Origin: Seminavis robusta
Taxonomy: Eukaryota; Bacillariophyta; Bacillariophyceae; Naviculales; Naviculaceae
DNA: 64,000 nt
NCBI GenBank assembly: GCA_903772945.1
Contig: CAICTM010000046.1
Coordinates: forward strand, 62,001 to 126,000
Direction of reading: 5' to 3'
Of the stretch, positions 1-11,011 are shown one piece after another. The notes beneath the pieces are model-generated. The model had not been told where the DNA came from and did not search any database. It saw nothing but the letters and a program-made list of their open reading frames with translations. The first letter of the stretch is position 1; each line of letters begins with the position of its first letter. Both the position numbers and the translations under genes were made by a program.

Positions 1-1364
1 GCCACGATTGAGCTAATTTTGCAGGTAATACGTTTGAACTCAGGAATTAACAAACGACTTCAGTGCTAATCAAAAGTGATTTAACAAGGAAGTCATCGAG
101 CACTGGGAATTAACAAACAATTTCATTGGTTTTGTACAGTTTTAGTATGACACTATACATGGTAGTGTGGAAGGTACTAAAATTTAAGTACCAATCGGGT
201 CATTGAGCACCTCGCGGTAAAAGACTGTCTTTGAGAAAAAAGCAAAAACCTTGGTAAAAAGATGAATTTAGAAGGAAGATGATCAAAGGAGAACACCAGG
301 TCCTAACCTGGTCTACACCCTGTTTCGCTTTTTTACAGTTCCTGGAGGTGGTGAAAATCTAATAGCATAGTTTTGCTACGTGATTCTAGCGTTAAGGATA
401 ATCTATACAGAGCCAAAGTCATTGGTGACTCGGGTGATGACAGACGATACGTGGCGGATTTCAAGCATGCCTATGCATAACCTTAACGTCATGGTTAAGA
501 TTGGGGCTAAGACTGTAAGTGGCCCGACAATCAACGGGTACTATTAGCTAGCTAGTACCGGTGGCATGCAGATCATGAAAGGAGGTTTCTGTCTTTCATA
601 GGAAAAGCTATTGGCTTTGACTGTAGTAAGTACCTGTAGCTTTAGCTAGAGAACTAGTTAGATCTACGGTATCTACTACTGGTACTAGCTATACTACTGT
701 AGCTAATTGTGAGAGTGTGCGGACCATGCATTGTTCGCTCAAGAAGGGAGAAGGGAGGGGTTTGGTATACTGGCTGTCAGCCACTGCTCTGGAAAATTTG
801 GCAAAGTCTCCCTTTCGCTCGCCATGACTGCCTGCTGTCACTCTAATAATAAGCAGAGCAATGTGGAAGCACATTATTTGAGACGGTGACCTACCCAATC
901 GGAAACAAAAGAATCGAATACCAATGTGGTCATTGAATTCAGCTGGAGCTGCAGGAACGAATTGGAATTGACAGATGAGATTGTCAAGGGAGGGTTTTTT
1001 TTCTCAAGAAGTACGGTACCACGTCCATGGCTCGTGATGCGGTCGAGAACGGTACATGACATCAATTGTAATGTAAGTAAGTAAGGAAGTACGGTATTAA
1101 TAATAGAGTACATGTAGTCTATGTATGTAGAGTAGAACAGGACCACAATTCTCTATCTAATCTATTACCTCTCTACTTGTAGTACATCCATCATAGAAAA
1201 GCCAGTCAGTGAGTGATCCCCTTGTGTACCTGTACCGTACTGATCGAGTATATTCATTCATTCCATTCATTTGTTTTGTTTTGTTTCTACCGAACCCACG
1301 CATTGTTTGACTCCAACTCCATTTCAACTTATTCCTTGCTAAGACAAGTAGTCTAAGTGGAAGC
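1..1364. other. intergenic DNA, no gene seen
   Basis: No open frame here has recognisable protein character. The stretch is rich in short TAGCTAGC and GTACCGGTA-type words that recur in every intergenic gap of this window. The last 200 bases lie just downstream of the minus-strand sulfotransferase and probably contain its 3' end. Confidence 0.6.
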
Positions 1365-2144
1365 TTAGGACATGGTCTTGGTTTCTTCGTGTTTGCTGTC
1401 ATTGCTGCTGATGTTGCTGTTGCTGTTGGTTGGCTTGTTGTTTTCCTTGTTTCCTCGTTGTGTGTTGACAAGTTTCAAGTACTGATGAACCTTGTCACTG
1501 TCATAAGGTCTACCCAGAAAGTCTGCGACCATCTGTGCGACTTGGAATGGATCTTGGAGCAAATCTTCAAACTGAATGGTCTGCAAGTCGAGTTCTCGCT
1601 GTGCTTCTTGGTGGAACTCGTCCAACTGCGCAATGATTTCCAGTTCATCTTCTAGGGTGGAAGACGAATGTCCTCCAGGTCCCACATATTTGGTATTGGG
1701 TTTCTTGTAACGACGAATGCTGCGTTCAATCAGCGCGGGATCGCGTTTCATCCAAATGACTTTCACGTTGGACTGCAAATGAGGAGGTGCTTGCTTGACA
1801 TTGTGCGTGACGACGTGGGAAAACATTTTGACAGCGCCATCGCACCAGACTTCGCCGTTGGCTTTTTTGGCCGATAGTTTGGCATCTTCATAGTAGAAAT
1901 CGTTCTTTCCGCCATGGTGTTCCTTCAATGCCGCTTCAAACTCTTCGCAGTAACACAAATCCACGCCCAAGTGTTCCACCAATGCCATCATCAACGACGT
2001 ACCAGAACGCTTGTAGCCCGTCACAACCACCATCTCGCGTTGTTCCTCTTGTTCCTTCTTTTCTTCTTCCATAGTATTATTATTATTCATGTTCAGGTTC
2101 ATGTTCATGTTCATCATTTTCATATTCATCTTCATCATTGTCAT
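1365..2144 (-). CDS. short sulfotransferase family protein
   Basis: A 259-residue protein. Residues 1-30 are low complexity (Met/Asn, then Glu/Lys). At residues 39-53 the strand VVVTGYKRSGTSLMM matches the 5'-phosphosulfate (PAPS) loop of sulfotransferases, and VIWMKRDP further on resembles the 3'-phosphate strand carrying the conserved Arg-Asp-Pro. The motif FEDLLQDPFQVAQMVADFLG is typical of the C-terminal helix of the family, so the catalytic domain looks complete although short. A Lys/Asn/Ser-rich tail follows. No signal peptide or membrane helix is seen, so a cytosolic enzyme moving sulfate from PAPS to a small acceptor is inferred; the acceptor cannot be read from sequence. The ATG at 2144 is the first in frame. 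It is not closely similar to the membrane sulfotransferase at 12366. Confidence 0.8.
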   Translation of the reverse strand: MTMMKMNMKMMNMNMNLNMNNNNTMEEEKKEQEEQREMVVVTGYKRSGTSLMMALVEHLGVDLCYCEEFEAALKEHHGGKNDFYYEDAKLSAKKANGEVWCDGAVKMFSHVVTHNVKQAPPHLQSNVKVIWMKRDPALIERSIRRYKKPNTKYVGPGGHSSSTLEDELEIIAQLDEFHQEAQRELDLQTIQFEDLLQDPFQVAQMVADFLGRPYDSDKVHQYLKLVNTQRGNKENNKPTNSNSNISSNDSKHEETKTMS

Positions 2145-4503
2145 GGTCAGATATTTTTTTTTATCTTCTTACTTTTAGTTTTGTGTAGTTGGAAGCAAGT
2201 AAGTTAGTGTAGTTATTATTAGGTAACGTACTAGTAGTCCAAGTTTTAGTTTCGGGTTTGAAAATTTGGAATTTATGAAGCTTGAGGGTGTTTCCTGGCT
2301 AGCTTGGAGCTACCGGTACATGCTCTAGCTAGCTAGGTACAGTAGGTACAGTACAGTAGCTATGCATGGAAAGTGCGGAAGGATTTGCATCCAAGCCAGA
2401 AGATTCAAACCTCGTCCTCGCTCGTCGAGAACCCTTATTGGAGGGGAGCCAAAAGATATTGGTTCCTTTGCTTTGCCTTCGTTTGCTTTTACTAAAAAGC
2501 TTGGCTCCGTACTTCCACCACGCATGACTTGACTCGACTCGACTAGCTAGTAGTAGTACTGTAGACTCTACATATCCTCTTGCAAGTCGAGGCCAACAAA
2601 AAGGGACCTCTTTCTTCTTCAACACCGGAATTCAAAACAACTCATTCCTACGGCCAGCTACGGTACGGTACTTGTACTGCGGGACCTCTTCCGACAAAGT
2701 CGGTCACAAGGAGGAAGAAGCCAATGATATTTATTTTAAAATACCATAAAGAATCCTTTCCAGACGAAGAATGTTTAACAGCAGGCAGGCTGACCACAGC
2801 CACCTCACGAATTCCAACAACAACAGAACGCTTTATTTGTATGATACGATACGTGGTTCCTGACCAAGCACAGACTTGAGCATCCACAGCCATCGAGGCA
2901 GCGCACAAGCCATGGCCATGTCGTAGCGGTATGAAAACAAGAAGCCAGCCACAAGGACTGTTTGTGTTTGGGAGGTCTCACTTTTTGGAAAGATACTGTT
3001 GTAGACGATTGCTACTGTATTGATCATCTTGGAACTTGAGGACAGGGCACCCTCCAACTCCAGGTTTTGGTTTCCATAATTTTTCTTGAAAGCAGTTTAT
3101 TCACACAGCATGACACTCTACTGATAGATTCCCTGCACTTGCTTGCTTGGATGTCATGTCGACGATCGACTGCCATGGCTCCCATGCAGAACCGCTCCCA
3201 AGAACGGCCACTTTAGATGGAGAGCGCCGCTGCCGAGGAAACTTGCTACCTGCTGTACCGTCTTCCGGGAACACACGGAAGTTGAAGCACATTTTAGCGC
3301 TCCTTATGACATTCCTATGATTGTATCTCACTCTCTCAATCACATCGAGTGCTTATTTTAACACTCTTTGAAGTCAATGTGACTCCCGCAACTCGGAGCA
3401 TGGGATTGATCAGTTTCGGCTACCGGTAGCTAGTCTAGTGGATCGATCCTTTCTGAATCGACCTCTCGCTAGCTAGCTCCCTTGACCTACGACTTTCTTT
3501 GGCTCCCACAACTATTAAAATACCGGTCAACCAAGTTGTCATTCGTTCAGAACAGAGCTATGCATACGGTACAGCGTGCCGTACCAAGTCGTGCTGTGGG
3601 CATGGCCTATCATTCTTTGCATAGCTACGGTACCAGCTTGGCTAGACTGTCACTCTCTCATAAGAAGATAAGAGGTCCAAATCGAGCCGTCAAACGCTCA
3701 ACCCACGAACTACAGTACGAGTACCTGGTACAGTACATTGCTACGAGCCTTTGGGCAATTCGATTGAATCGAATCATGCATGAATCTAATCGAATTCAAT
3801 CACTCGAGCAGCACGACCCCTACGGCACTCCAGAAGTCCGGCAATGCGGAACTAGCTAGACTACAATGTCTGTCATGTATGAAGCAACTCAATCAGCTCC
3901 TCCTCCTAATCAGCCAGTCACCAAAGAGTGCTTCGTCTACGAAGTCATCACTCCAGAAATTTTGGCAGCATCAACCATGTCACAGAGAGGCTCAAAACTT
4001 TTAATAGAGTATTACTCTACTGAATCCTGTCTGCTTTGGCCCAAGGTACCACCGGGGGGGGCAGGAGGACACTAGGCGACTCCACAAAATATGGATCACT
4101 TTTTGTGGCTCGTCTTTCCAGGCTAGTGCGGTAAACGCTATACCGCATACTTGATGCAGCTCCACTAGCTAATCATGAAATCGTCTCATGTCAAAAAGCT
4201 GGTACCTGGTACGTTGGGGGGGGGGTCAAAAGAAGGCTACAGTATCACTACCGAGGCAATGATTCTGAGTATCCAAGATCCAAGACTAGTAGCACCTATG
4301 GCCTACGACTGTCACTCATCTGCAGCGTGAATAGAGCCAGCCAAGAACTCGAAGTCAAAGCAGATCGTTTTTTGCAATCTTTTGAGTTGTCCCTCACAAT
4401 GAACAATGAATAAATAATGCAAAACTACTTTCCTTTGCGGTCACCATGCAGGCAGCAAGCAATTGAGCAGGAAACCATGAAATTCGCACATTTATTTCAC
4501 ACC
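2145..4503. other. intergenic DNA, no gene supported
   Basis: About 2.4 kb between two minus-strand genes. Short open frames exist on both strands, but none has family motifs, signal peptides or consistent splice sites. There are poly-G runs near 4053 and 4216 and many TAGC-type palindromic words. The part next to 2144 must hold the sulfotransferase promoter; no clear TATA box stands out. Confidence 0.5.
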
Positions 4504-6603
4504 TTACAGTTGTTTCAACTCCTTCTTCACATGGGAGGAAGAAGATGGACGACAGTACCTCCAAGCGCACACGAGACAATAGGCCGTGACGATCCATGAC
4601 GAGCCGTCCGCCGAGGTCAGCAAAGTCTCGATCGCCCAAAAAGCAAGGAACAGCGCTACCAGAACACTTCCAATGAGTACGTGGACGATGAAGTGATTGC
4701 CGTCTTGGCTCTCGGCAAACCATTTGCCCCACAACAACCATGGCAAGATGCCCGTGTCATTCTGAGTGTTCGTACACACACGGCTGGTAGGCGCAACATT
4801 GGTGCACCATATCCGCAAGGGTGCTAACCACATGTGACTGAGCACATGTTCCGAACCAAGCACAACTGTGGCTCGCTCGGTAACCGTGGGAGCGATATCT
4901 TGGATCGATACGTAGTTGGAGGCCAAAATTCCACTCGCAACGATGCTACCATCTCGAGTGAGTGGCATGTAGGCACCGCGTTTCCTGACGAATCCAATCT
5001 TGGCGACAATCACTGGCTGATGACGTTGCGTGTCCATGTCGTGGTATCGCAAGGTATCACCGACTTGGATATCTTTCGCTCGCGTTGGACGCAAGATGCT
5101 CGTATCTGGGTCGATTTTGAAGACTAAATGGTCCTTGGTTATCTCCAAGGGCTCTGCATGTTGCCTGGAGGTGGGTAATGCCGCATGAAGTTGAAGGTAG
5201 GTAGTCCATTGGCTGGGATCACGGTGACCAAATGCGTAGACCGGTTGGAAGACCGGATCCTTGTTTCTGCCGTGGAAACCCTGGAAGATTAGATCTCCCA
5301 CTTGCAAATCTTGCATGGCAACCATTCCTTTGTCTTGCACCACAACTGTGGTGGATCCCGAAAAGCACACATCGCTATCGGACGAATCAGAATCATCCGA
5401 GCTGTCGCCTGTTGACCCGGGGGCACTAGTGGGTGCACTCGTCAGCTCAATCTCTGTTGCAATAGCAATAAGGTCATAGTCAAATGCTTCTTCAAAAAAA
5501 GGCCCAATATTGACCAGCACTTCTGAAATGAATTCGTCATAGTCAATGAATTCCATCACATCCATAATGTCAAATTCATCGGGCGTTTCCAAAAAGTCCA
5601 CCTGGGCTTCAAAGATGACTACTACTCCAAACTCCTCGTAGTCGTATCCAGATATTTGGTACTTGGGAAACATTCCTGGTGCCAACTCGAATTCTTCCTC
5701 AAATGCCTCGCGATAGAGCCGTTCCGTTGCTACCAACAGTTTCAGCTGTTCTTCTTGGGATGGTAGCACACCAAAGGTTTCTCCTAAAACCCAGAGAATG
5801 TCGGCAAAGATTTCAAATCGTGATTGTACAGGTCCTGGCGCGGCTGTCGGAGCTGGTACGAGCGTCGGAGCTGGTGGCGTTGTCGAGCCTGGGCCACCTT
5901 CCACTGCATCAACAAATGTAAGGTCGGCGTCAGTGGCAAATGCGAAATACCCCCCAATTCCATTCAGCAAGGGGACCAAAACACTGTAGTCAACAGCAAG
6001 CAACCTTTCTTCAAGTTCTGATGTTTCTGGGTTGTCAGTGAAGGCCACACCAAAATCCCAATAGGTGTACCAGCCACCGTCGACGTTAAAACCGATATAA
6101 AACAAAAGCAGGCTCTCTTGGTAGGTGTCTGGGTACGTTGTGCGAAAGGCCAGATCGAATAGCGACGCTAAACCCACGGCAAGCTGAAACTCTTCGTCTC
6201 CGGTTGGAAACTCTGGTCCGCCAGGACCCACTGCAATTTGAAATTCGGCACTGACGACAATAGGTGTTTCCGCTTGTTCTGGTTGAACTTCCGCCGTTGG
6301 TCGATGATTGGCATTTACGGCCTCGATCAGGGCGGATTTATCCGTCGATCCATGACCTGTCATGGAGAACCCCGCAACACTGCTTTCGGGTCGGATATGA
6401 CCAGGACGAGTGCGGCCATTTCCAATGTCCACCTGGACCACTTGGAGATTGAGACTGTCTTTCAGAGAAGACGTGGTAAGGGTCCGTGAACGCGACTTTG
6501 GGTGGGAAGCGGCAACGACGACCGGCGACCAAACACACACGACGAGGAACAAAAGGTGCCGCGCCAGACAAAGGCGGCTACAAGATCCACCAGTTAGCTT
6601 CAT
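4504..6603 (-). CDS. secreted/membrane protein with Hedgehog-type Hint domain
   Basis: A 699-residue protein starting at the ATG at 6603. Residues 1-33 form a signal peptide (hydrophobic HLLFLVVCVWSPVVVAAS). Two acidic globular segments follow (about 110-215 and 255-385), then a Ser/Asp-rich linker. Residues about 413-565 are a Hint domain: Cys413 in CFSGSTTVVV is the expected splice nucleophile, DLQVGDLIF is block-A-like, the His of TKDHLVF (about 492) fits the block-B histidine, and GILASNYVSI closes the domain as in Hedgehog proteins. A hydrophobic helix near 655-680 (FIVHVLIGSVLVALFLAFW) is probably a membrane anchor, which is unusual after a Hint domain. By family knowledge the domain could cleave itself before Cys413 and release the N-terminal part as an ester or acid; whether it is active is not visible. 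The neighbour at 7157 is divergent. Confidence 0.82.
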   Translation of the reverse strand: MKLTGGSCSRLCLARHLLFLVVCVWSPVVVAASHPKSRSRTLTTSSLKDSLNLQVVQVDIGNGRTRPGHIRPESSVAGFSMTGHGSTDKSALIEAVNANHRPTAEVQPEQAETPIVVSAEFQIAVGPGGPEFPTGDEEFQLAVGLASLFDLAFRTTYPDTYQESLLLFYIGFNVDGGWYTYWDFGVAFTDNPETSELEERLLAVDYSVLVPLLNGIGGYFAFATDADLTFVDAVEGGPGSTTPPAPTLVPAPTAAPGPVQSRFEIFADILWVLGETFGVLPSQEEQLKLLVATERLYREAFEEEFELAPGMFPKYQISGYDYEEFGVVVIFEAQVDFLETPDEFDIMDVMEFIDYDEFISEVLVNIGPFFEEAFDYDLIAIATEIELTSAPTSAPGSTGDSSDDSDSSDSDVCFSGSTTVVVQDKGMVAMQDLQVGDLIFQGFHGRNKDPVFQPVYAFGHRDPSQWTTYLQLHAALPTSRQHAEPLEITKDHLVFKIDPDTSILRPTRAKDIQVGDTLRYHDMDTQRHQPVIVAKIGFVRKRGAYMPLTRDGSIVASGILASNYVSIQDIAPTVTERATVVLGSEHVLSHMWLAPLRIWCTNVAPTSRVCTNTQNDTGILPWLLWGKWFAESQDGNHFIVHVLIGSVLVALFLAFWAIETLLTSADGSSWIVTAYCLVCAWRYCRPSSSSHVKKELKQL

Positions 6604-7156
6604 GGTGGTCAAAGATTCGAGGGTTGTATTCTTTCAGTTGGTCGTGGCGTTTCGTTCCGAAAACGCTGCACGAACAGGTCCCGTCGATGGATCCGTTGCG
6701 TCTTCGGGTTGTTGTTGTTGTTGCTCCTGCTGCTTCAATATCCTCGAGCACCAGCTACAGTAGCTGTGTTGTCGACTATTAACTGATGAGCATCATTCAT
6801 CTCCTGTCTTCACAAATCCTTGATGCCCTGCGGAAGATACGGTATGGAGCTTCGTCGCAACGCTTGAACGGCGATAGATGAGCCATTTCATTTAAAAACC
6901 GTTGTTTCGACCCAACGCACGCGAGCCGTTGCTGAACAGAGGTGCACTCCCGCAGAGAAAGGGTTCAGACTATGATAGTTACAGCCACATCGCACACTTG
7001 ACCCATTTTCAAGACAGAACAACAGCGCTATGATAGCTAGCTAGTAAGCACTTATTAGCCGTCAAGCAACAACCATAAAGAGTCACAAAACGTTGGAAAG
7101 GTCCCATCGTAGCTAGCTAGCTAGTAGCAATCAAGTAATCAATAAATTCAGGTGCC
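6604..7156. promoter_or_regulatory. shared upstream region of two divergent genes
   Basis: These 553 bases separate the start codons of the Hint-domain gene (leftward) and the LON-domain gene (rightward), so both promoters must lie here. A GCTAGCTAGCTAG run sits at about 7111-7124 close to the rightward start. No unambiguous TATA or initiator element was identified. Confidence 0.5.
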
Positions 7157-8287
7157 ATGAAGCTTGTAGACCAGTTGCTAGTAGTGGCGATCTCAACGAT
7201 GATTCTCCTGCCCAACATGTACAACGCATTTGGTCCGTCTTCCACAGTTCGTGCACACTATACCGCTGTCCGTTCCTCCAGTTTCGAGTTTGCGCTCCGC
7301 GGGATTGCCGAGTGGCGGCGCAGCATGGATGGTGGGGATGATGCCGGTTCCAGTAGTAGCACTGGTAACAGTAACAGCCATGACTCTACTAGCGCCACCA
7401 GAACGGTGCTGCTTCTGCCCTTTGCCGTGGAGGAGGCTCTGCTGATTCCCGGTCAATCCCAGACGCTGGTCCTCAAGGAAGGACGTTTCTTTGATCTCTT
7501 GGAGGAAGCCATGGACGAGCATGCCAGTGTCATTGGCACCCTCTTGATGGGGGGAGAATCTCATTTGGGAGTGCTGCCACTGTGCGAAATCACTAGCTAC
7601 CAAATGGAAGCTGGGTATCGTGGCAAGGTCACGGCACAGGTCACCCTTCAGTGTGTCGCCCGGGCCCAATTGGTAGAACTGAATCAGCTCCGACCGGTGA
7701 TGCGGGGGATTTGCACGGAACTACAAGATGACGATCATGACATCATGGCTAGTAGTACTTCCACAGATAGCAGTACGAATGATACAAGCAGCAAAGAGAT
7801 GGTTGAAGAGTTGGTGGAAGATATTGAATCCATGATAGAGCTTGCCTCCTCTTCGTCGGATACTACACGTACTGGTACCGGTACTACTGATACATTGGAT
7901 GATCCTCAGACAATGTACGAACAAACGTTTTGGATGGCCCTGACTACTCTGGGATATACCCCCGCATCATCGTCGCAGCTGATGGGTGACGATGATGATG
8001 ATGATGGTGACCCGGCTTGGCCAGACTCTTCGGCACAAGAATTGCATGCCATGAGTTGGGCAGCTATATCGACCGTGGCAGACCCAACGCTGCGGTACCA
8101 AGCATTTGCAACTACATCCGTGCTAGAACGGCTACGGGTGGTCCGAAGAGCGCTGCTACAGCAGAGTCTACCAGTATCCACCAAGACGCAAGACGTGTCC
8201 AGCATACGACATGACAGAGACGACGATAGTAGTGATGATGGCCCTTCGTCGTCATCATCCTTCTTTGGGGATTCCGGGTTTGAATAA
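7157..8287 (+). CDS. plastid-targeted LON substrate-binding-domain protein
   Basis: A 376-residue protein. Residues 1-24 are a signal peptide and Tyr22-Asn-Ala-Phe-Gly-Pro27 fits the diatom ASAFAP rule (Phe at +1 of cleavage), followed by a Ser/Arg-rich transit segment; together these predict import into the complex plastid. Residues about 80-190 resemble the N-terminal LON (PUA-like) domain: RTVLLLPFAVEEALLIPGQ, then VIGTLLMGG, LGVLPLCEITSYQM and a beta-strand VTAQVTLQCVARAQLVEL. The ATPase and protease domains of Lon are absent, so this is a stand-alone LON protein, probably a substrate-recognition or adaptor factor (inference). The rest is acidic and Ser/Thr-rich with one helical stretch (residues about 295-345) in which aromatic and Leu positions suggest a folded helix bundle. 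The ATG at 7157 is fixed by the signal peptide. Confidence 0.78.
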   Translation: MKLVDQLLVVAISTMILLPNMYNAFGPSSTVRAHYTAVRSSSFEFALRGIAEWRRSMDGGDDAGSSSSTGNSNSHDSTSATRTVLLLPFAVEEALLIPGQSQTLVLKEGRFFDLLEEAMDEHASVIGTLLMGGESHLGVLPLCEITSYQMEAGYRGKVTAQVTLQCVARAQLVELNQLRPVMRGICTELQDDDHDIMASSTSTDSSTNDTSSKEMVEELVEDIESMIELASSSSDTTRTGTGTTDTLDDPQTMYEQTFWMALTTLGYTPASSSQLMGDDDDDDGDPAWPDSSAQELHAMSWAAISTVADPTLRYQAFATTSVLERLRVVRRALLQQSLPVSTKTQDVSSIRHDRDDDSSDDGPSSSSSFFGDSGFE

Positions 8288-8778
8288 TAGAGACAACAAA
8301 CGAGGAATGAATAGATGCGATTCGGATTGCAGAACTCTAGCTAGAGCAATAGAACCAAATACGAGAACCACAGCCAATGCAAAAGCACAGACAGAGGTGA
8401 ACGAGGGCCCATTTCTGTATTTTGGGAATGAGTCCTACATGTACTAGCTAGCTAGCACGGTTGGAACGTTTTGATCAGGAGATGGCAAGCTAGGGCATGA
8501 TGTCATTGTCAGTGAGATTGCTGAAATGCTGATTTGTCTTCCTCATCCAGGTTGGGATAATCCAAGGGTCTGCGAACGAATGATTGCCATCGAGCGATGG
8601 TTCATGGATCCTATACTAGTATCCTTTTGCCCTTCGTTCGGTCATGAGCCTGCTCCTTGCAAACAGGACGGCTGGGTAAATAAAGCAAACAATTTGAATC
8701 GTATCACTCCCATTTATTTACCCCATCTACTTTAACAAATCTTAGCTTCGCGCTGGGATCGTGAGCTCGGAATCGAAT
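8288..8778. other. intergenic DNA
   Basis: Holds the 3' flank of the LON-domain gene and the upstream region of the EF-hand gene. No coding signal is seen. Confidence 0.5.
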
Positions 8779-8846
8779 CATGACATGCAGCCGACAAAAC
8801 AAAACAAAACAAAACAAAACAAATCGAAGCGAAGCTGCATGACATG
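8779..8846 (+). promoter_or_regulatory. leader hairpin enclosing an (AAAAC)n loop and the start codon
   Basis: The 13-base arms 8779-8791 and 8834-8846 are inverted repeats with 12 of 13 pairs. The loop of 42 bases contains five to six AAAAC units. The second arm ends exactly with the ATG (8844-8846) of the EF-hand gene, so if transcribed the start codon would be paired in the stem. Confidence 0.5.
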
Positions 8847-10823
8847 CTCCTACGCAACGGCATTACGAAACGCCCCTTGACACTGCGGATTGTGACATGG
8901 GTGTTCCTCTTCTTGCTGCTGTACTGGAATGTAGTACTAGTTCATGTCGCAGATGGCTACTGCACGGAGGAAGAGCAACGACAGGCAATGGACCAGGACG
9001 TGTTTTACAAGTGCGTTCGTCGCATTTCCGCTGCGGACGAGAATGGCGATGACTTGTTGGATCGACACGAACTGACACATTTTATCAAGGGCTTTTCGTG
9101 GAGTCTCTTTGTCGTGTCGCCGTTTCCAAACGGAACTGGAACACTGAAGGAGGACGAAATGAACGACTTGTTTGCGTCATTGGTCAATCTCACCGGACAC
9201 CGCGTCAACGAGTTGGGTCAAGATCGTATTGATGTCTACGGAAGTAATATCCAAGATGTGAGTACTGTACCATAGCTAGCTATCTTAGTTTGTGCTATCG
9301 TACGTGTCACCATCTTTTGTGAACTGAATGAACTAACGCATGTCTGTCTCGTCTCTTTACGGCACCACCAAAGATGCCTGAAATCGATCAAGAACGCTTT
9401 CAACTTCTTCATGCTATCTGTGATCACGTGGTGCAAGGTAAGGGAGGCTTTGCATTGCATGCAAGTGTGATCAGACGAGTCTGAAGTACTGTACTGTACC
9501 GTACTGAACAGAAGTGTTTGTCTGTCGTCTGTCTTTAGCCTTTGAAGAGTACCAGCCACTTTGGGAATTGTACCAAGAGGGAGAAACAGAGCCTGTAAGT
9601 ACATGTACCGTAGCAGCAAAGCTCACAGCTCTCATGACAAGAATTTGGTTCTTATTAAAGCTCACCTCTTGCAATGGTACCGATACAACAATGACAATTT
9701 AAAATAATCACAGCCCAAATTCATGGTACTAGAAAAAGTCAAACAGCATCCGCTCGAGAACACAGCAGATGAGGACTCATTCATGTACGACAATGCCAAT
9801 CTCAACCTTGTCGATGACGACGACGACGACCACCTTTTGTCGGTTCACGCTTCCTTTATCATTGTCAACTTTGAGGGACTCGAGGCACACGACTTGCCGC
9901 CGGATAGCATCTTTTTGACCTGTTTTGAACAATTCTTGGAGACGCTCCTGGCCACCGAATGTGATCCTGCACTAAGAGGGAACGCATGTTTGGAAACAGA
10001 TGATGCCTACGATCCCGACACGGGGAGTTTGTGTGGATCTCACGAAGAGTACGTTCGGCGAATATTCTGTGGGGAGCTCGAGTTGCCGGATGGACGACGA
10101 CGAGGACGAGGACGAGAAATACTGGCCAATAATGACGACGAACGACTCTTATTATTGGAAGATCATGCCATTGAAAATGTGGTGCTATATCGAATTCAAA
10201 ATTCCAACTGTCCCATTCCCATGATGTCTCAAGGAGAAGGTACGTAAGGTTACGTTGCTTCAAGTTCTGATTGTCAATGCGCCATGACATTCTTTCGTGG
10301 TTGGTTTGTTGATTTGATTCATTCGCCTGCAAAACTGACGCATGCTTCTTCTCTTTATAACATAGCCGGCAGCCAAGCGCCTCTCTGTCAGACCATCTAT
10401 GCACATTACATGGTCCATCTCATGCATCAGGACTTGGGCATACTCTCGGAGCAACAGCGGAAGGAATTGGAGACTGTGTACACGAACGTAACTCAGACGG
10501 CAATTCACAATGGAATGCTACAGGATAGCCTGCGACAACTGGTTCCTGATTCGCCATACTTTGTAGAAGGACAAGGCTTTCGACTGACGCCCATGACACA
10601 CCACCATCACCAATCCGACAAGGATGAATCAACCAACAGCAGCAGCAACATCAGCAATGCAGAACATCCAACAACCATGAAACACTACAGTCCCTATCAC
10701 CACCACCATCATGAGCGACTGCTTTTGAATCAAAACAAGAAACCATGTACACGTCGGTTCTTGCGTGGTAAAGCCGCCGAGCGGGGGTACGACGCAACTG
10801 TGATGGCCGAACAAATACAATGA
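8844..10823 (+). CDS. EF-hand secretory-pathway protein, five exons
   Basis: Exons 8844-9257, 9374-9437, 9539-9594, 9714-10239 and 10366-10823, all with GT-AG borders, join to a single 505-residue frame. The N-terminus has a hydrophobic signal or anchor segment (VTWVFLFLLLYWNVVLVHV, residues about 19-36). A canonical calcium loop DENGDDLLDRHE lies near residue 61-72 with acidic residues at positions 1, 5, 9 and 12 plus Asn at 3. The rest is an acidic, Cys-containing domain: CFEQFLETLL, CDPALRGNACLE, SLCGSHEEYVRRIFCGEL, and later APLCQTIYAHYMVHLM, suggesting disulfides and extracytoplasmic folding. A second EF-hand of full consensus is not evident. The C-terminal 60 residues are His/Asn/Ser-rich and basic. 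No named family beyond the EF-hand is recognised. Confidence 0.8.
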
Positions 10824-11011
10824 TCTTTCGGGTTGGGTGCTCGTGCTTGGAACGGACCGCCCAACCATGGAATCATTGATGTGGGTATGTATCAGCCAAG
10901 AGAAAGCGATTTTCTGGCGGTTGTTCTGGTTCCTTTTGTATTTCCTCGTCACATTATTGGGGAGACTGTTTCGAATCGAAGAATAAACACAAGACCTGTC
11001 AAGAATACAAT

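Noticed and set aside
3482-4075. Several short plus-strand frames between 3.4 and 4.1 kb
   Set aside because: Low-quality composition, no motifs, no splice-supported extension; typical chance frames.
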